Assembly: GCF_036053395.1 (NCBI RefSeq)
Contig: NZ_CP107942.1
Location: 834,501 to 898,500, forward strand
Length of the DNA stretch: 64,000 nt
Origin: Actinoplanes sp. NBC_00393
Lineage (GTDB): Bacteria; Actinomycetota; Actinomycetes; Mycobacteriales; Micromonosporaceae
Direction of reading: 5' to 3'
This document shows, piece after piece, positions 51,012-59,391 of the stretch. A model generated the notes under the pieces. The model was not told the origin of the DNA. It worked only from the letters and a program-made list of their open reading frames with translations, and did no database searches. Both the position numbers and the translations under genes were made by a program. Position 1 is the first letter of the stretch; every line of letters starts with the position of its first letter.

Positions 51012-51047
51012 ACCCTAGCCGGGCCCGCCGGAGTGGTCATCCGATTT
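51012..51047 (-). promoter_or_regulatory. erm promoter with WhiB7-like upstream element
   Basis: On the minus strand AAAT (51044-51047) is followed by three bases and then -35 ATGACC (51035-51040), a 17-base spacer and -10 TAGGGT (51012-51017). An AT-rich element three bases upstream of -35 is the hallmark of promoters activated by WhiB7, the actinobacterial antibiotic-response regulator. The -35 is close to TTGACC. Transcription would start at about 51004-51006. Confidence 0.55.
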
Positions 51048-51234
51048 ACTCGGAGCCGCGCTCCACGTGGGTCTCCGGGCCCGGGAAGATCAGGCCGGTG
51101 TGGCCGTCCTCCCAGCGGACCTCGTAGGGCGGGGAGCCGTCCTCGTGCTGCAGCCGGGTGATCACCCCGACCTTGTTGCCGTCGCCGACGTGTTTGCCTT
51201 TCACGACGAGCCGGTCGCCTACCTGAGCGATCAT
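51046..51234 (-). CDS. DUF1918 domain protein
   Basis: The 62-residue protein MIAQVGDRLVVKGKHVGDGNKVG... is an SH3-like beta-barrel DUF1918 protein. Typical segments are GVITRLQHEDGSPPYEVRWEDGHTGLIFPGPET. GGAGG lies 6 bases before ATG 51234. The function of the family is unknown. It lies upstream of the erm promoter on the same strand; the erm promoter's AT-rich element sits at its very end. Confidence 0.92.
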   Translation of the reverse strand: MIAQVGDRLVVKGKHVGDGNKVGVITRLQHEDGSPPYEVRWEDGHTGLIFPGPETHVERGSE

Positions 51235-51386
51235 CCCTGCCTCCACGTGTGCCGGTTTGACTGCCGCTTCCGGCAGCATGGCATCTCCCGCACGCCGCGG
51301 GCAGAGCCGATCAACCGATTTGTCACGACACGGAGATGCCCGGCCGCGGGGGTGCGGCCGGGCAGTGGGGGAGGGACGGGGGAAGG

Positions 51387-51947
51387 TCAGATCAGCCAGC
51401 GGTTCTTCTGGACCAGCGGGAGCTTCGCCCACCAGCGGCCCAGGCCCCAGGTGTGGCCGGCGTAGGTGAGGGCCACGACCACGCCCGCGATGCCGTAGAT
51501 GACGTGGTAGTCGACGACCGGGTTGGAGGAGCCGCTGGCCAGGGGCCATTCGGCGACCCACATGAAGGCCATCATCAGGGCGCCGGCGACGGCGGCGATG
51601 CGCAGGCCGATGCCGAGGATCAGTGCGAGGCCGATGCCGAGCAGGCCCAGCATGAACAGCCAGTTCGCCCAGCCGGCGCCGGCGATGTCGTGGAAGAAGC
51701 CGGCGAACGGGCCGGTCTCCAGCGAGCTGAGGAAACCTTTGGTGGGCGAGCCGCCGTTGATCCAGGCACGCTCCGTGGGGGTCGAGAACCCGAGGCCGAA
51801 GGTCTTGTCGAGAAAGGCCCACAGGAAGACGAACCCGGTGGCGATCCGGAGGACGGCCAGCGAACGGGCCGCGGCGTGGGTCAGCATGGCGCCGGGTGCT
51901 TCGACGGACTCGAGTTGGGTGATGTTGTGGCGACCGATGGTGGCCAT
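51387..51947 (-). CDS. DoxX-family membrane protein
   Basis: The 186-residue protein has four membrane spans: SLAVLRIATGFVFLWAFLDKTFG, WLFMLGLLGIGLALILG, AAVAGALMMAFMWVAEW and YHVIYGIAGVVVALTYAG. This is the pattern of DoxX/thiosulfate:quinone oxidoreductase-like proteins. Cysteines are absent, so a redox role by thiols is unlikely. AGGAGG precedes ATG. Confidence 0.88.
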   Translation of the reverse strand: MATIGRHNITQLESVEAPGAMLTHAAARSLAVLRIATGFVFLWAFLDKTFGLGFSTPTERAWINGGSPTKGFLSSLETGPFAGFFHDIAGAGWANWLFMLGLLGIGLALILGIGLRIAAVAGALMMAFMWVAEWPLASGSSNPVVDYHVIYGIAGVVVALTYAGHTWGLGRWWAKLPLVQKNRWLI

Positions 51948-52083
51948 CTGGTCCTCCTAGCGACGTTGTCTTCACCTATGACTATTCGCTGGTGGAGGGC
52001 TTCGCACCGGTGCCGGAGGCCATCGGATCGAGGTCCGTGCGGCCTGCCCGGTTCAGGACCAAGGACCTGGCCGGACGACAGTC

Positions 52084-52302
52084 CTATCGGGACCGGCGTC
52101 CCCAGAGCAGATAGGACGGTGGGCCGAACGGCTGCACGAACAGCACCGGCCACCAGGCGGCCTTCGGGCCGCGTACGCCGGACGACGGCCGGCGGATCAG
52201 GTCCACCACCGCCACCGTCGTGAGGGCGATCTCGATCGGGGCGACGACAGCGATCGCCACCTTCTGCCCGCGGGACAGGTCCTGCCAGGAACGTACGGTC
52301 AT
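52084..52302 (-). CDS. PLDc_N domain membrane protein
   Basis: The 72-residue protein is the short PLDc_N membrane module. It has one span (IAVVAPIEIALTTVAVVDLI), a KAAWWPVLFVQPFGPPSYLLWGRR segment typical of this family, and a polar connection. Such proteins accompany membrane or stress genes; role unknown. A longer upstream frame exists, but the ATG at 52302 fits the domain boundary. Confidence 0.8.
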   Translation of the reverse strand: MTVRSWQDLSRGQKVAIAVVAPIEIALTTVAVVDLIRRPSSGVRGPKAAWWPVLFVQPFGPPSYLLWGRRSR

Positions 52303-52471
52303 CGCATCACGGTAAGGGAACCGGCGGTACGACGGGGGAATTGGCGTCATTTGCCGGGTCGCCGACGGCCCCGGAGGGGGCTGTAACATTTCCGGGATGC
52401 GACATGCCGGGGTGAGATCCCTGGCCCCCGGGGTATCGAAGGGCCACCATGTAACCGAGGAGTTGGTCATC

Positions 52472-52783
52472 ATGCTGGTCCTGGTGGTTCTGATCGTGGC
52501 GATGATCGCCGCGTGGACGTTTGCCCTCTGGCCGAAGCCCCGCACCGCGCGGGACTCACCGGCCCCGGAAGCCGTGCCGCCGACGACGGAAACCACCGCG
52601 CCGGCCGCAACAATGGAAACAACCCCGGTCCGTCGCCTGCCGCGCGCCGAGAGCACCGAGGGTCTGCTGGTGGCCCAGTTGATCCAGGGTGACCTGACCC
52701 AGCATCAGTACCAGAAGGCGATGGCCTGTCTGGCCGAACGGGACCGGACCCGGCACCCTTTGTCCCTCCCCGAAGAGGCGTGA
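52472..52783 (+). CDS. small membrane-anchored protein with SHOCT-like C-terminus
   Basis: The 103-residue protein starts MLVLVVLIVAMIAAWTFALWP, a single span, then a Pro/Thr-rich linker (residues about 30-60). A C-terminal helix pair (ESTEGLLVAQLIQGDLTQHQYQKAMACLAERD) resembles a SHOCT domain. GAGGAG lies 9 bases before ATG 52472. It precedes the histidine phosphatase gene by 9 bp. Function unknown. Confidence 0.75.
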   Translation: MLVLVVLIVAMIAAWTFALWPKPRTARDSPAPEAVPPTTETTAPAATMETTPVRRLPRAESTEGLLVAQLIQGDLTQHQYQKAMACLAERDRTRHPLSLPEEA

Positions 52784-52792
52784 TCGCACCCG

Positions 52793-53371
52793 ATGGCGGA
52801 GATCGTGCTCGTCCGGCACGGGCAGACCGAGTGGAGCGCCAACGGGCGGCACACCTCGTACACCGAATTGCCGTTGACCTCGGAGGGCGAACGCCAAGCC
52901 CGGGTGGTCGGTGAGCAACTCGCCGGGCGTACCTTCGCTGCTGTTCTCTCCAGCCCGCGTAAGCGGGCCCGGCACACCGCGGACCTGGCCGGGCTCACCG
53001 TGACCGAGGTGACCGAGGACCTCGCCGAGTGGAACTACGGCGAGTACGAAGGAATCACCACGAAACAGATCCGCGCCACCCGGCCGGACTGGTCGTTGTG
53101 GACCGACGGCTGCCCGGGCGGTGAGTCCCCGGAGCAGGCCGGCGCCCGGCTGGATCGGGTGCTCGCCCGGGCCCGCGAGCTGACCGCCGATGGCGACGTG
53201 GCGCTGGTGGCGCACGGGCACTGCCTGCGGGTCGCCGGGGCGCGCTGGGTCGGATTGCCGCCGAGCGCCGGCGGACTGCTCAAACTGGATACCGCGACCC
53301 TTTCCGTGCTCGGCTTCGAACACGAGGTGGATCCGGTCCTGATCACCTGGAACGCGCCGCTGCCCGGGTAA
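52793..53371 (+). CDS. histidine phosphatase family protein (phosphoglycerate-mutase-like)
   Basis: The 192-residue protein has the catalytic LVRHGQTEWSANGRHTS (R8, H9, G10) and the later ALVAHGHCLRVAGARWVG, in which the second histidine completes the active site. It is of the CobC/PhoE/GpmB type, hydrolysing a phosphate ester of unknown identity. It lies between the membrane-anchored protein gene and a LacI regulator, 9 bp from each. Confidence 0.93.
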   Translation: MAEIVLVRHGQTEWSANGRHTSYTELPLTSEGERQARVVGEQLAGRTFAAVLSSPRKRARHTADLAGLTVTEVTEDLAEWNYGEYEGITTKQIRATRPDWSLWTDGCPGGESPEQAGARLDRVLARARELTADGDVALVAHGHCLRVAGARWVGLPPSAGGLLKLDTATLSVLGFEHEVDPVLITWNAPLPG

Positions 53372-53380
53372 GGTGCTCGC

Positions 53381-54355
53381 ATGTCACGGGTGACCAGTGC
53401 GGACGTCGCCCGCACCGCCGGGGTTTCCCGGGCCACCGTCAGCTATGTCCTGAACGACACGCCCGGTCAGAGCATCTCGCCCGCCACGCGCAGCCGTGTC
53501 CTCGCCGCCGCGGCCGGCCTCGGTTACGCCCCTTCGGCCGCCGCGCGAGCCCTGCGTACCGGGCGTTCCGACGTGGTCCTTTGCCTGCTGCCCGACTGGC
53601 CGATCGGCGACGAGGTCGGTGACCTGCTCGGCCGGCTCTCCACCGAACTGGCCCGGGCCGGGCTGACCTTCGTGGTGCATCCGGGCAGCCCCGCGGACCG
53701 GCCGGCCGGCGAGATCTGGAAGGCGATCACCCCGGCCGCAGTGATCGTGTTCGCCGGGTTCTCCGACGGGGAGCTCGACGCGATGCGGGCCGCCGGTGTC
53801 GCCCCGGTGGTCGCCCTGCTCGGCCGGGCCAGCAGCGACGGGCGCGAGCTGGAGATGCCGCAACGGCTGGCCGGGCGGCGCCAGGCCGAGCATCTGCGGG
53901 CCACCGGCCATCGGCGGCTCGGTTACGCGTTCCCCGACGACGACCGGTTGCGGATCTTCGCCGAGCCGCGCCTCGCCGGGGTGCAGGCTTGTGCCGGCGG
54001 CGACCCGCAGGTCGAGATCGTCCCGCTGGATCCGGAACGTGCGGCGGAGGCAGTACGCCGGTGGCGGGCGGGCGGGGTGACCGGCGTGTGTGCCTACAAC
54101 GACGAGGTGGCCCTCGCGGTCCTGGCCGGGGCGCGCCGCCTCGGGCTCTCGGCGCCGGGCGACCTCGCCGTGATCGGGGTGGACGACATCACGGCGGCGC
54201 GTCTGGCCGTACCACCCTTGACCACGGTGACCACCGACCAGCGCAGGCTGGCCGCCCACCTCGCCGCCATCGTGCTGGCCGCGGTCAGCGGCCGCCCGGC
54301 CCCGCCGCCGCCGGGCGATGACCTGATCTCCATCGTCATTCGTGAATCCGCCTGA
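53381..54355 (+). CDS. LacI family transcriptional regulator
   Basis: The 324-residue protein has the LacI HTH: RVTSADVARTAGVSRATVSYVLNDTPGQSISPATRSRVLAAAAGLGY. Its sugar-binding-like core contains AVIVFAGFSDGELDAMRAAGV and GVCAYNDEVALAVLAG. It lies 9 bp past the histidine phosphatase gene on the same strand. The controlled pathway is not evident in the window. Confidence 0.93.
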   Translation: MSRVTSADVARTAGVSRATVSYVLNDTPGQSISPATRSRVLAAAAGLGYAPSAAARALRTGRSDVVLCLLPDWPIGDEVGDLLGRLSTELARAGLTFVVHPGSPADRPAGEIWKAITPAAVIVFAGFSDGELDAMRAAGVAPVVALLGRASSDGRELEMPQRLAGRRQAEHLRATGHRRLGYAFPDDDRLRIFAEPRLAGVQACAGGDPQVEIVPLDPERAAEAVRRWRAGGVTGVCAYNDEVALAVLAGARRLGLSAPGDLAVIGVDDITAARLAVPPLTTVTTDQRRLAAHLAAIVLAAVSGRPAPPPPGDDLISIVIRESA

Positions 54356-54461
54356 TCCGGGCAAGAGCTGACAAGAAACGCACAGCTTCGGCACATGGTG
54401 ACGCACAGCCGCGAGGCGAATCGTGGAGATCACACGAGGGACCCAGCGAGGGGATGACACC

Positions 54462-54869
54462 ATGCTCACCCAGATCGATCGCGACGTGGCGCCGGAGCCG
54501 GCGCCTGACCCGGTGGTGGCCGTGCTCGGGCAGCCGAGCCGGGTGGCGAGCCTGCCGCAGTACCTTCCGCACGGCTGGACCATGCGCCTGATCCCCACCC
54601 TGGAGGCGGCGCGCCCCGGCGAGCTGATCGTCCTCAGCGGAGCGACCGTTGCCGCTGTCCACCAGGCCCGCGAGGTGCTGTCCGCCGACACCCGGGTGAT
54701 CGCGCTGATCGACGACTGGGCGCCGGGCGAGCTGGTCGCCGGCGTGCTCAGCGCGGGCGCCGACGTCTGCGTCCGCGGCGGCCATCCGGCGATTCTCGCC
54801 GGCCACCTCGTCGCCTGCCGGCGCCGCCAGCTCACCGAACGCTGGGCACATATCGGCCTTGCATCCTGA
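54462..54869 (+). CDS. receiver-like protein of unknown function
   Basis: The 135-residue protein has a CheY-like alternating beta/alpha pattern: VVAVLGQPSRVASLP, ELIVLSGAT, TRVIALIDDWAPGELVAGVLSAGADVCVRGG. The last stretch matches the A-G-A-D-[DY] end of response-regulator receiver domains, but the phosphoacceptor aspartate of strand 3 is replaced by serine (VLSG). GAGGGG lies 8 bases before ATG 54462. It may be a pseudo-receiver or a relic of a regulator; no output domain is attached. Confidence 0.65.
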   Translation: MLTQIDRDVAPEPAPDPVVAVLGQPSRVASLPQYLPHGWTMRLIPTLEAARPGELIVLSGATVAAVHQAREVLSADTRVIALIDDWAPGELVAGVLSAGADVCVRGGHPAILAGHLVACRRRQLTERWAHIGLAS

Positions 54870-55077
54870 TTTGTACGGGCATCGGGTCCCGCCGAAATCG
54901 ACGCCGTCCCGCCGAGCCGCGCGATCAGGCAGCGGGTCCGGGCCGCAGCGCGGGCGCCGGGCATAAGCAGCGGGTCACCGTTCTCCGAGCAGCCGCGCCC
55001 TCCCGTGCGGACCACTCGCCGCTCGCCGCTCGCCGTTCGCCGCTCGCCGGTCGCCGAGCAGCCGGAGCCGGAGCTGG
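54870..55077. other. convergent intergenic region with 7-bp repeats
   Basis: These 208 bp carry no gene. From about 55013 to 55060 there are six imperfect copies of a 7-bp word, CGCTCGC / CGTTCGC / CGGTCGC. Upstream lie GCAGCGGGTC and AGCAGCGGGTCA, a repeated 10-bp word. The region separates the receiver-like gene from the convergent LAL regulator. Confidence 0.6.
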
Positions 55078-58062
55078 TCAGCGTGAGTTGAGCAGCCGGG
55101 CCATCTCCGTGCGGGACCGGACGCCGAGCCGGGCGAAGACGTTGCGCAGGTGATGGTCCACTGTGCGCGGGCTCAGATGCATCTCCTGGGCGACCTCACG
55201 GTTCGTGGCGCCGCCGGCCACCAGGGCGGCGATCCTTTCCTGCTGCGCGGTCAGCGGTGGCCCGCTGGGCACCTGCACCGGCTGTTCGATCCGCTCACCC
55301 GCGGCCCGCAGCTCGCGGACGCTCTGCTCGGCCCACGGGTCCGCGTCCAGCAGCCGGAACGTCTCGGCAGCCCGCCGCAGGTGGGTGCGCGCCTCGACGT
55401 GCCGGCGACGGCGGCGCAGCAACCGGCCGTAGAGCAACTCGGTGTGCGCCCGCGGGAATCCGGCCTCGCCGATGTGCCCGAGCGCCTGCCCGAAATGCGC
55501 CTCCGCGGCCTCGGCGTCGGTAGCCCGCAACGCCCGGCAGCGGTCGCGCAGGGCCAGCCAGGCCGGCTGCCCGGTCCGCCCGGTCCACCGGTCGAATCCG
55601 GTGGCCACCGCTTCCAGCCCGAGCGACGCACCCGGGTGCCCGCCCGGCGTCCGGGCGTCGGCCTGCGCGGCCGCTTCTAGCAGGTGCGGCACCACGGCGA
55701 CCTGGAGGAGCGCGGAACCGTACCCGGGTGGCGCGGTCAGCACCGACACCAGACGCTCGGTGGCCGTGGTGAACCGGCCCTCCACCAGGTCGAGCAGTGC
55801 CAGCGCCCAGCCGCTGTGCGCCCGCGCCGGCCCGCCGCCGGCAGCCTCGATCCGGGTCAATGCCGTCTCCCGGTCGCCGACCAGCGCGGCCAGCACCCCG
55901 AGCAGCGCCAGATGCACGCCCGCCAGCACCGGCTGCCCGGTGCCGCGGGCCACCGCCGCGCCGTCCAGAGCCGCGGTGTTCGCGGCCGTGTAGTCCCCGG
56001 AAGCCATGCCGGCCACGACAGCGAGTTCCAGCGCGCGCGGCACCAGCACGGTCGCCCCGGACTCGCGGGCCAGAACCGTTGCCCGCCCGGCCAGCGCGGC
56101 CGCCCGGCGGGAATCGCCGACCAGGATCCCGGCGGTCGCGGCCCGGATCAGCGGCCCCGGCTCGGTGACCCGGTCGGCCACGTCGAGCGCCCGCCGGAAC
56201 CGCGCGAACGCGGCCGGTTCGTCACCGTCGGCGATCCCGGCCAGCCCGGCGACGTGGTGGAAGGCGAGGGTCACGGCCGGTGGCTCGTCGCCGCGCTGTC
56301 GTGCCACGATCCGGCGGGCCAGTCCCGCGTAACGGCCCTGCTCGCCGGGTTCGGCGGCGGCCTCCCCGGCCAGGGCGAGCGCGTCCAGAGCGGCGGCGGT
56401 GTCGGTGGCGGCCAGGTCGGTGGCCACGTCGAGCAGCAGCTCGCGGCTGCCGGGACGGCCCTCCGGCAGCCGCATCTCGGCGGTCAGGCCGCGGGCGCGC
56501 ACCCGGGCCGGTCCGGCCGCCGACGGAATCCGCCGCACCAGGAGCCCGGCATCGTACGGCCGCCCGGCCAGCCACGCCGACCGCGCCGCGTCGAGCAGCG
56601 CCGTGCCCTGGTCGCCGGGTTCCGCGCAGAGTCCGGCAGCCCACCGGTGCGCCTCCGCGGCAACTGCCGGGTCGGCCGTGCGTGCGATCCGGGTCAGCTG
56701 CCCGGCCAGCGCCGGGTCCGGCCCGGCGGTCGCCGCCGCACGATGCAGCAGCTCCGGTAGCCGGGCCCCGCGTTCCCCGGCAACCCCGGCCAGCGCGGCG
56801 TGCGCAGCCCGGCGCGAGGCCGCAGGCATTTCCGCGTACGCACACGCCGCCAACAACGGCGACGCAAAGCGCACCCCGTCCGCGCCGATGCTGACCAGCC
56901 CGGCCCGCTCCGCCGGCTCGAACCCGCGCAGACCCTCCGAGGCGTCGGTGTCGACTCGTCCGGCCTGCTCGGCCGATGCGAACCCGCAAAGACCGCCCGA
57001 GGCGTCGGTGTCGACTCGCCCGGCCTGCTCGGCCGATGCGAACCCGCAAAGACCGCCCGAGGCGTCGGTGCCGGCTCGCCCGGCCTGCTCGGCCGTTGCG
57101 AGCCCGCACTGGTCGTCGCGGGCGGCTGCGGCGAGCAGGTCGGCCAGCGGGGAGTGCGGTGGGGCGGCGGCCAGCAGGAGCAACTGCCGGGTGCCGGCAG
57201 GCAGGGCGTCCAGCTCGGCGCGGTAGCGGCGGCGCAGCGTGCTGCCCGGCGGCAGGGTTTCCGGTGGTGGGGCGAAGCCGCGCCGCTGCTCCGGCGTGAG
57301 GGCGTCGGTGAGGTCGATGAGGGCCGCCGGGTTGCCGCCGGACAGTTCGGCGACCGCCGCGGCGACCTCTTCGGCGAGGTCCGGGGCGCGGTGGGCGAGC
57401 AGTTCCCGGGCCGCGCCGGCCGTCAGCGGGCCCAGGCGGCGCACCGGCAGGCCGGCGGTCTCCGTACCGGTCGCCGCGGTGGCCAGGATCGCGAGCCGTT
57501 CGCCGCCGGACCGCCGGGCCGCGAAGGTGACGGCCTGCCAGCTCGGCAGGTCCAGCAGATGCGCGTCGTCCAGCAGGCACAACACCGGGGCGCGCCGGGC
57601 CGCCAGGGTCAGCATCCCGAGGGTGGCGAGGCCCACGGTGAGCCGGTCCGTCTCCTGCCCGGACCAGCCACGCGACAGCGCGGCACGCTGCGCGGACTCC
57701 AGCTCGGCGAGCCCGTCCCGCACGGGGGTGAGCAGGCGGTGCAATCCGGCGTACGGGACCGCGCGCTCCTCCACACACCCCGAGGCGGTGAGCACGGTCC
57801 ACCCCCGGGCAGCGGCCGCCGCGGCGTGGAGCAGGGCGGTTCGTCCTTCGCCGGGCGCCGCCGCGAGGACGAGTGCGCCGCTGCGCCCGGCCGCCGCCGA
57901 AGCGGTGAGCCGGCTGATCGCTCCCAGGTCCGCGTCGCGCCCGAACAGGCCGGGAGCCTTCGCCGGGCCGAGGTTCAGCCCGGCCGCCCCGGCGCCCGGT
58001 CCAGCCGTGCCGGCCGAGTTTGCCGTCGGGGAAAGTTTCTGCACTGACGGTGCATCAAACAT
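55078..58062 (-). CDS. LAL-type LuxR family ATP-binding regulator
   Basis: The 994-residue protein has an N-terminal AAA/STAND ATPase region with PGEGRTALLHAA (a Walker A in which lysine is replaced by arginine) and Walker B PVLCLLDDAHLLD. A long helical TPR-like middle follows. The C-terminal LuxR HTH is LTAQQERIAALVAGGATNREVAQEMHLSPRTVDHHLRNVFARLGV. Such regulators (MalT-like) often control antibiotic or sugar genes. Residues about 325-385 contain a 20-residue tandem repeat with core CGFASAEQAGRVDT. It faces away from the polyesterase, whose gene begins 182 bp from its start. Confidence 0.92.
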   Translation of the reverse strand: MFDAPSVQKLSPTANSAGTAGPGAGAAGLNLGPAKAPGLFGRDADLGAISRLTASAAAGRSGALVLAAAPGEGRTALLHAAAAAARGWTVLTASGCVEERAVPYAGLHRLLTPVRDGLAELESAQRAALSRGWSGQETDRLTVGLATLGMLTLAARRAPVLCLLDDAHLLDLPSWQAVTFAARRSGGERLAILATAATGTETAGLPVRRLGPLTAGAARELLAHRAPDLAEEVAAAVAELSGGNPAALIDLTDALTPEQRRGFAPPPETLPPGSTLRRRYRAELDALPAGTRQLLLLAAAPPHSPLADLLAAAARDDQCGLATAEQAGRAGTDASGGLCGFASAEQAGRVDTDASGGLCGFASAEQAGRVDTDASEGLRGFEPAERAGLVSIGADGVRFASPLLAACAYAEMPAASRRAAHAALAGVAGERGARLPELLHRAAATAGPDPALAGQLTRIARTADPAVAAEAHRWAAGLCAEPGDQGTALLDAARSAWLAGRPYDAGLLVRRIPSAAGPARVRARGLTAEMRLPEGRPGSRELLLDVATDLAATDTAAALDALALAGEAAAEPGEQGRYAGLARRIVARQRGDEPPAVTLAFHHVAGLAGIADGDEPAAFARFRRALDVADRVTEPGPLIRAATAGILVGDSRRAAALAGRATVLARESGATVLVPRALELAVVAGMASGDYTAANTAALDGAAVARGTGQPVLAGVHLALLGVLAALVGDRETALTRIEAAGGGPARAHSGWALALLDLVEGRFTTATERLVSVLTAPPGYGSALLQVAVVPHLLEAAAQADARTPGGHPGASLGLEAVATGFDRWTGRTGQPAWLALRDRCRALRATDAEAAEAHFGQALGHIGEAGFPRAHTELLYGRLLRRRRRHVEARTHLRRAAETFRLLDADPWAEQSVRELRAAGERIEQPVQVPSGPPLTAQQERIAALVAGGATNREVAQEMHLSPRTVDHHLRNVFARLGVRSRTEMARLLNSR

Positions 58063-58243
58063 GCGGCGAGTGTTCCGCGCCGAGCCGCCCGAAGGAAGAC
58101 CCTGGCACCGGATTTCAGTGGATGAAATTTCCGGGATGTTGCCGGGCTATGACACGACGCCGGTGATTTCGCCGATGCGGCACCCGCCGCGACCCGCTGA
58201 AACTGACGCTCGTCGATCCAATCCCCGGTAAAGGAGATTCGAC

Positions 58244-59131
58244 GTGCAACTGTCATCCGTCCCCACCCGGGCTCGCCGGTTCCTCGTCACGGCGGCCACC
58301 GCTCTCGCCCTCGTCGCCGTTCCCGGCGCCACCGCCGCACAGGCCGCCGACAACCCGTACGAGCGGGGCCCGGCGCCCACCCGGGCCGCCCTCGAGGCGT
58401 CCCGCGGCCCGTACAGCGTCTCCACCACGTCCGTCTCCCGCCTCGCGGCCACCGGATTCGGCGGCGGCGAGATCTACTACCCGAGCACCACCAGCGACGG
58501 TACGTTCGGCGCGATCGCGATCTCGCCGGGCTTCACCGCGTACTGGTCGAGCATCTCCTGGCTCGGGCCGCGCCTGGCCTCGCACGGCTTCGTGGTCATC
58601 GGCATCGAGACCAACACCACGGCCGACCAGCCGGCTTCGCGTGGACAGCAGTTGCTCGCCGCGCTGGACTACCTGACCCAGCGCAGCTCGGTGCGCACCC
58701 GGATCGACTCGTCCCGGCTGGCGGTGGCCGGCCACTCGATGGGCGGCGGCGGCAGCCTGGAGGCGGCCAGTGACCGGCCGTCCCTGCAGGCCGCGGTCCC
58801 GCTGGCGCCGTGGAACCTGGACAAGTCGTGGAGCGAGCTCCGCGTGCCGACCCTGATCATCGGTGGCGAGAGCGACTCCATCGCCTCGGTGAGCAGCCAC
58901 TCGATCCCGTTCTACAACAGCATCCCGTCGTCGGCGGAGAAGTCGTACCTGGAGCTCAACAACGCCAGCCACTTCTTCCCGCAGACCACCAACACGCCGA
59001 CCGCGGTGCAGATGGTCTCCTGGCTGAAGCGGTTCGTCGACAACGACACCCGCTACGACCAGTTCATCTGCCCGGGCCCGAGCACCGGCCTGTCCATCTC
59101 GGACTACCGGAGCACCTGCCCGCTGAGCTGA
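58244..59131 (+). CDS. secreted cutinase-like polyester hydrolase (PETase family)
   Basis: The 295-residue protein has a signal peptide (residues 1 to about 35, ending AAQA) and a mature chain starting [16 protein letters not shown]. It resembles Thermobifida cutinase TfCut2 along its length ([85 protein letters not shown]). The triad is S165 (GHSMG), D211 and H243. The C-terminal cysteine pair (ICPGP...STCPLS) forms the conserved disulfide. Natural substrates are cutin-type polyesters; relatives hydrolyse PET. AAAGGAG precedes GTG 58244. Confidence 0.93.
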   Translation: MQLSSVPTRARRFLVTAATALALVAVPGATAAQAADNPYERGPAPTRAALEASRGPYSVSTTSVSRLAATGFGGGEIYYPSTTSDGTFGAIAISPGFTAYWSSISWLGPRLASHGFVVIGIETNTTADQPASRGQQLLAALDYLTQRSSVRTRIDSSRLAVAGHSMGGGGSLEAASDRPSLQAAVPLAPWNLDKSWSELRVPTLIIGGESDSIASVSSHSIPFYNSIPSSAEKSYLELNNASHFFPQTTNTPTAVQMVSWLKRFVDNDTRYDQFICPGPSTGLSISDYRSTCPLS

Positions 59132-59143
59132 TCATCGATGCAG

Positions 59144-59182
59144 CCCTGAGCGCCAGCCGGTCTGTCCGGCCGGCGCTCAGGG
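59144..59182 (+). terminator. strong hairpin after polyesterase gene
   Basis: CCCTGAGCGCC (59144-59154) pairs with GGCGCTCAGGG (59172-59182), with an inner CCGG/CCGG stem, 12 bp past the stop codon. No T-tract follows. The adjoining bases 59183-59240 carry a degenerate copy of the 63-bp repeat family (CCAGCCGATGGGTTGGGG matches the 40450 region). Confidence 0.75.
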
Positions 59183-59199
59183 TCGTTGAAACCCCGCCG

Positions 59200-59245
59200 G
59201 AACAGCCCTGAGGACCAGCCGATGGGTTGGGGTGAGCGGGACCGC
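59200..59245. repeat. degenerate copy of the 63-bp repeat family
   Basis: CCTGAGGACCAGCCGATGGGTTGGGGTGAGCGG (in part) aligns with GTCAGCCGATGGGGTTGGGTTGACGG in the 40347 array. It lies between convergent genes, like the other copies. Confidence 0.55.
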
Positions 59246-59327
59246 CTGGTGTTTCCCGGCGGTCGCGCTGGGGCCCGGCTCCGCGCCTGGATCGCGCGGT
59301 AGCGGGGTACTCCTTCGAAAACTCGTA

Positions 59328-59385
59328 CCGAAAAAATGGCCGTGCCGGCGCAGCGAACGACGGGGGGACGTGCTGCGCCGGCACG
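59328..59385 (-). terminator. intrinsic terminator of lipoprotein gene
   Basis: On the minus strand a 14-bp perfect stem, CGTGCCGGCGCAGC (arms 59372-59385 and 59341-59354), is followed by GGCCATTTTTTCGG, i.e. a run of six T at 59331-59336. It begins 7 bp after the stop codon. This is a textbook rho-independent terminator, rare in such GC-rich DNA. Confidence 0.9.
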
Positions 59386-59391
59386 GAGTTT

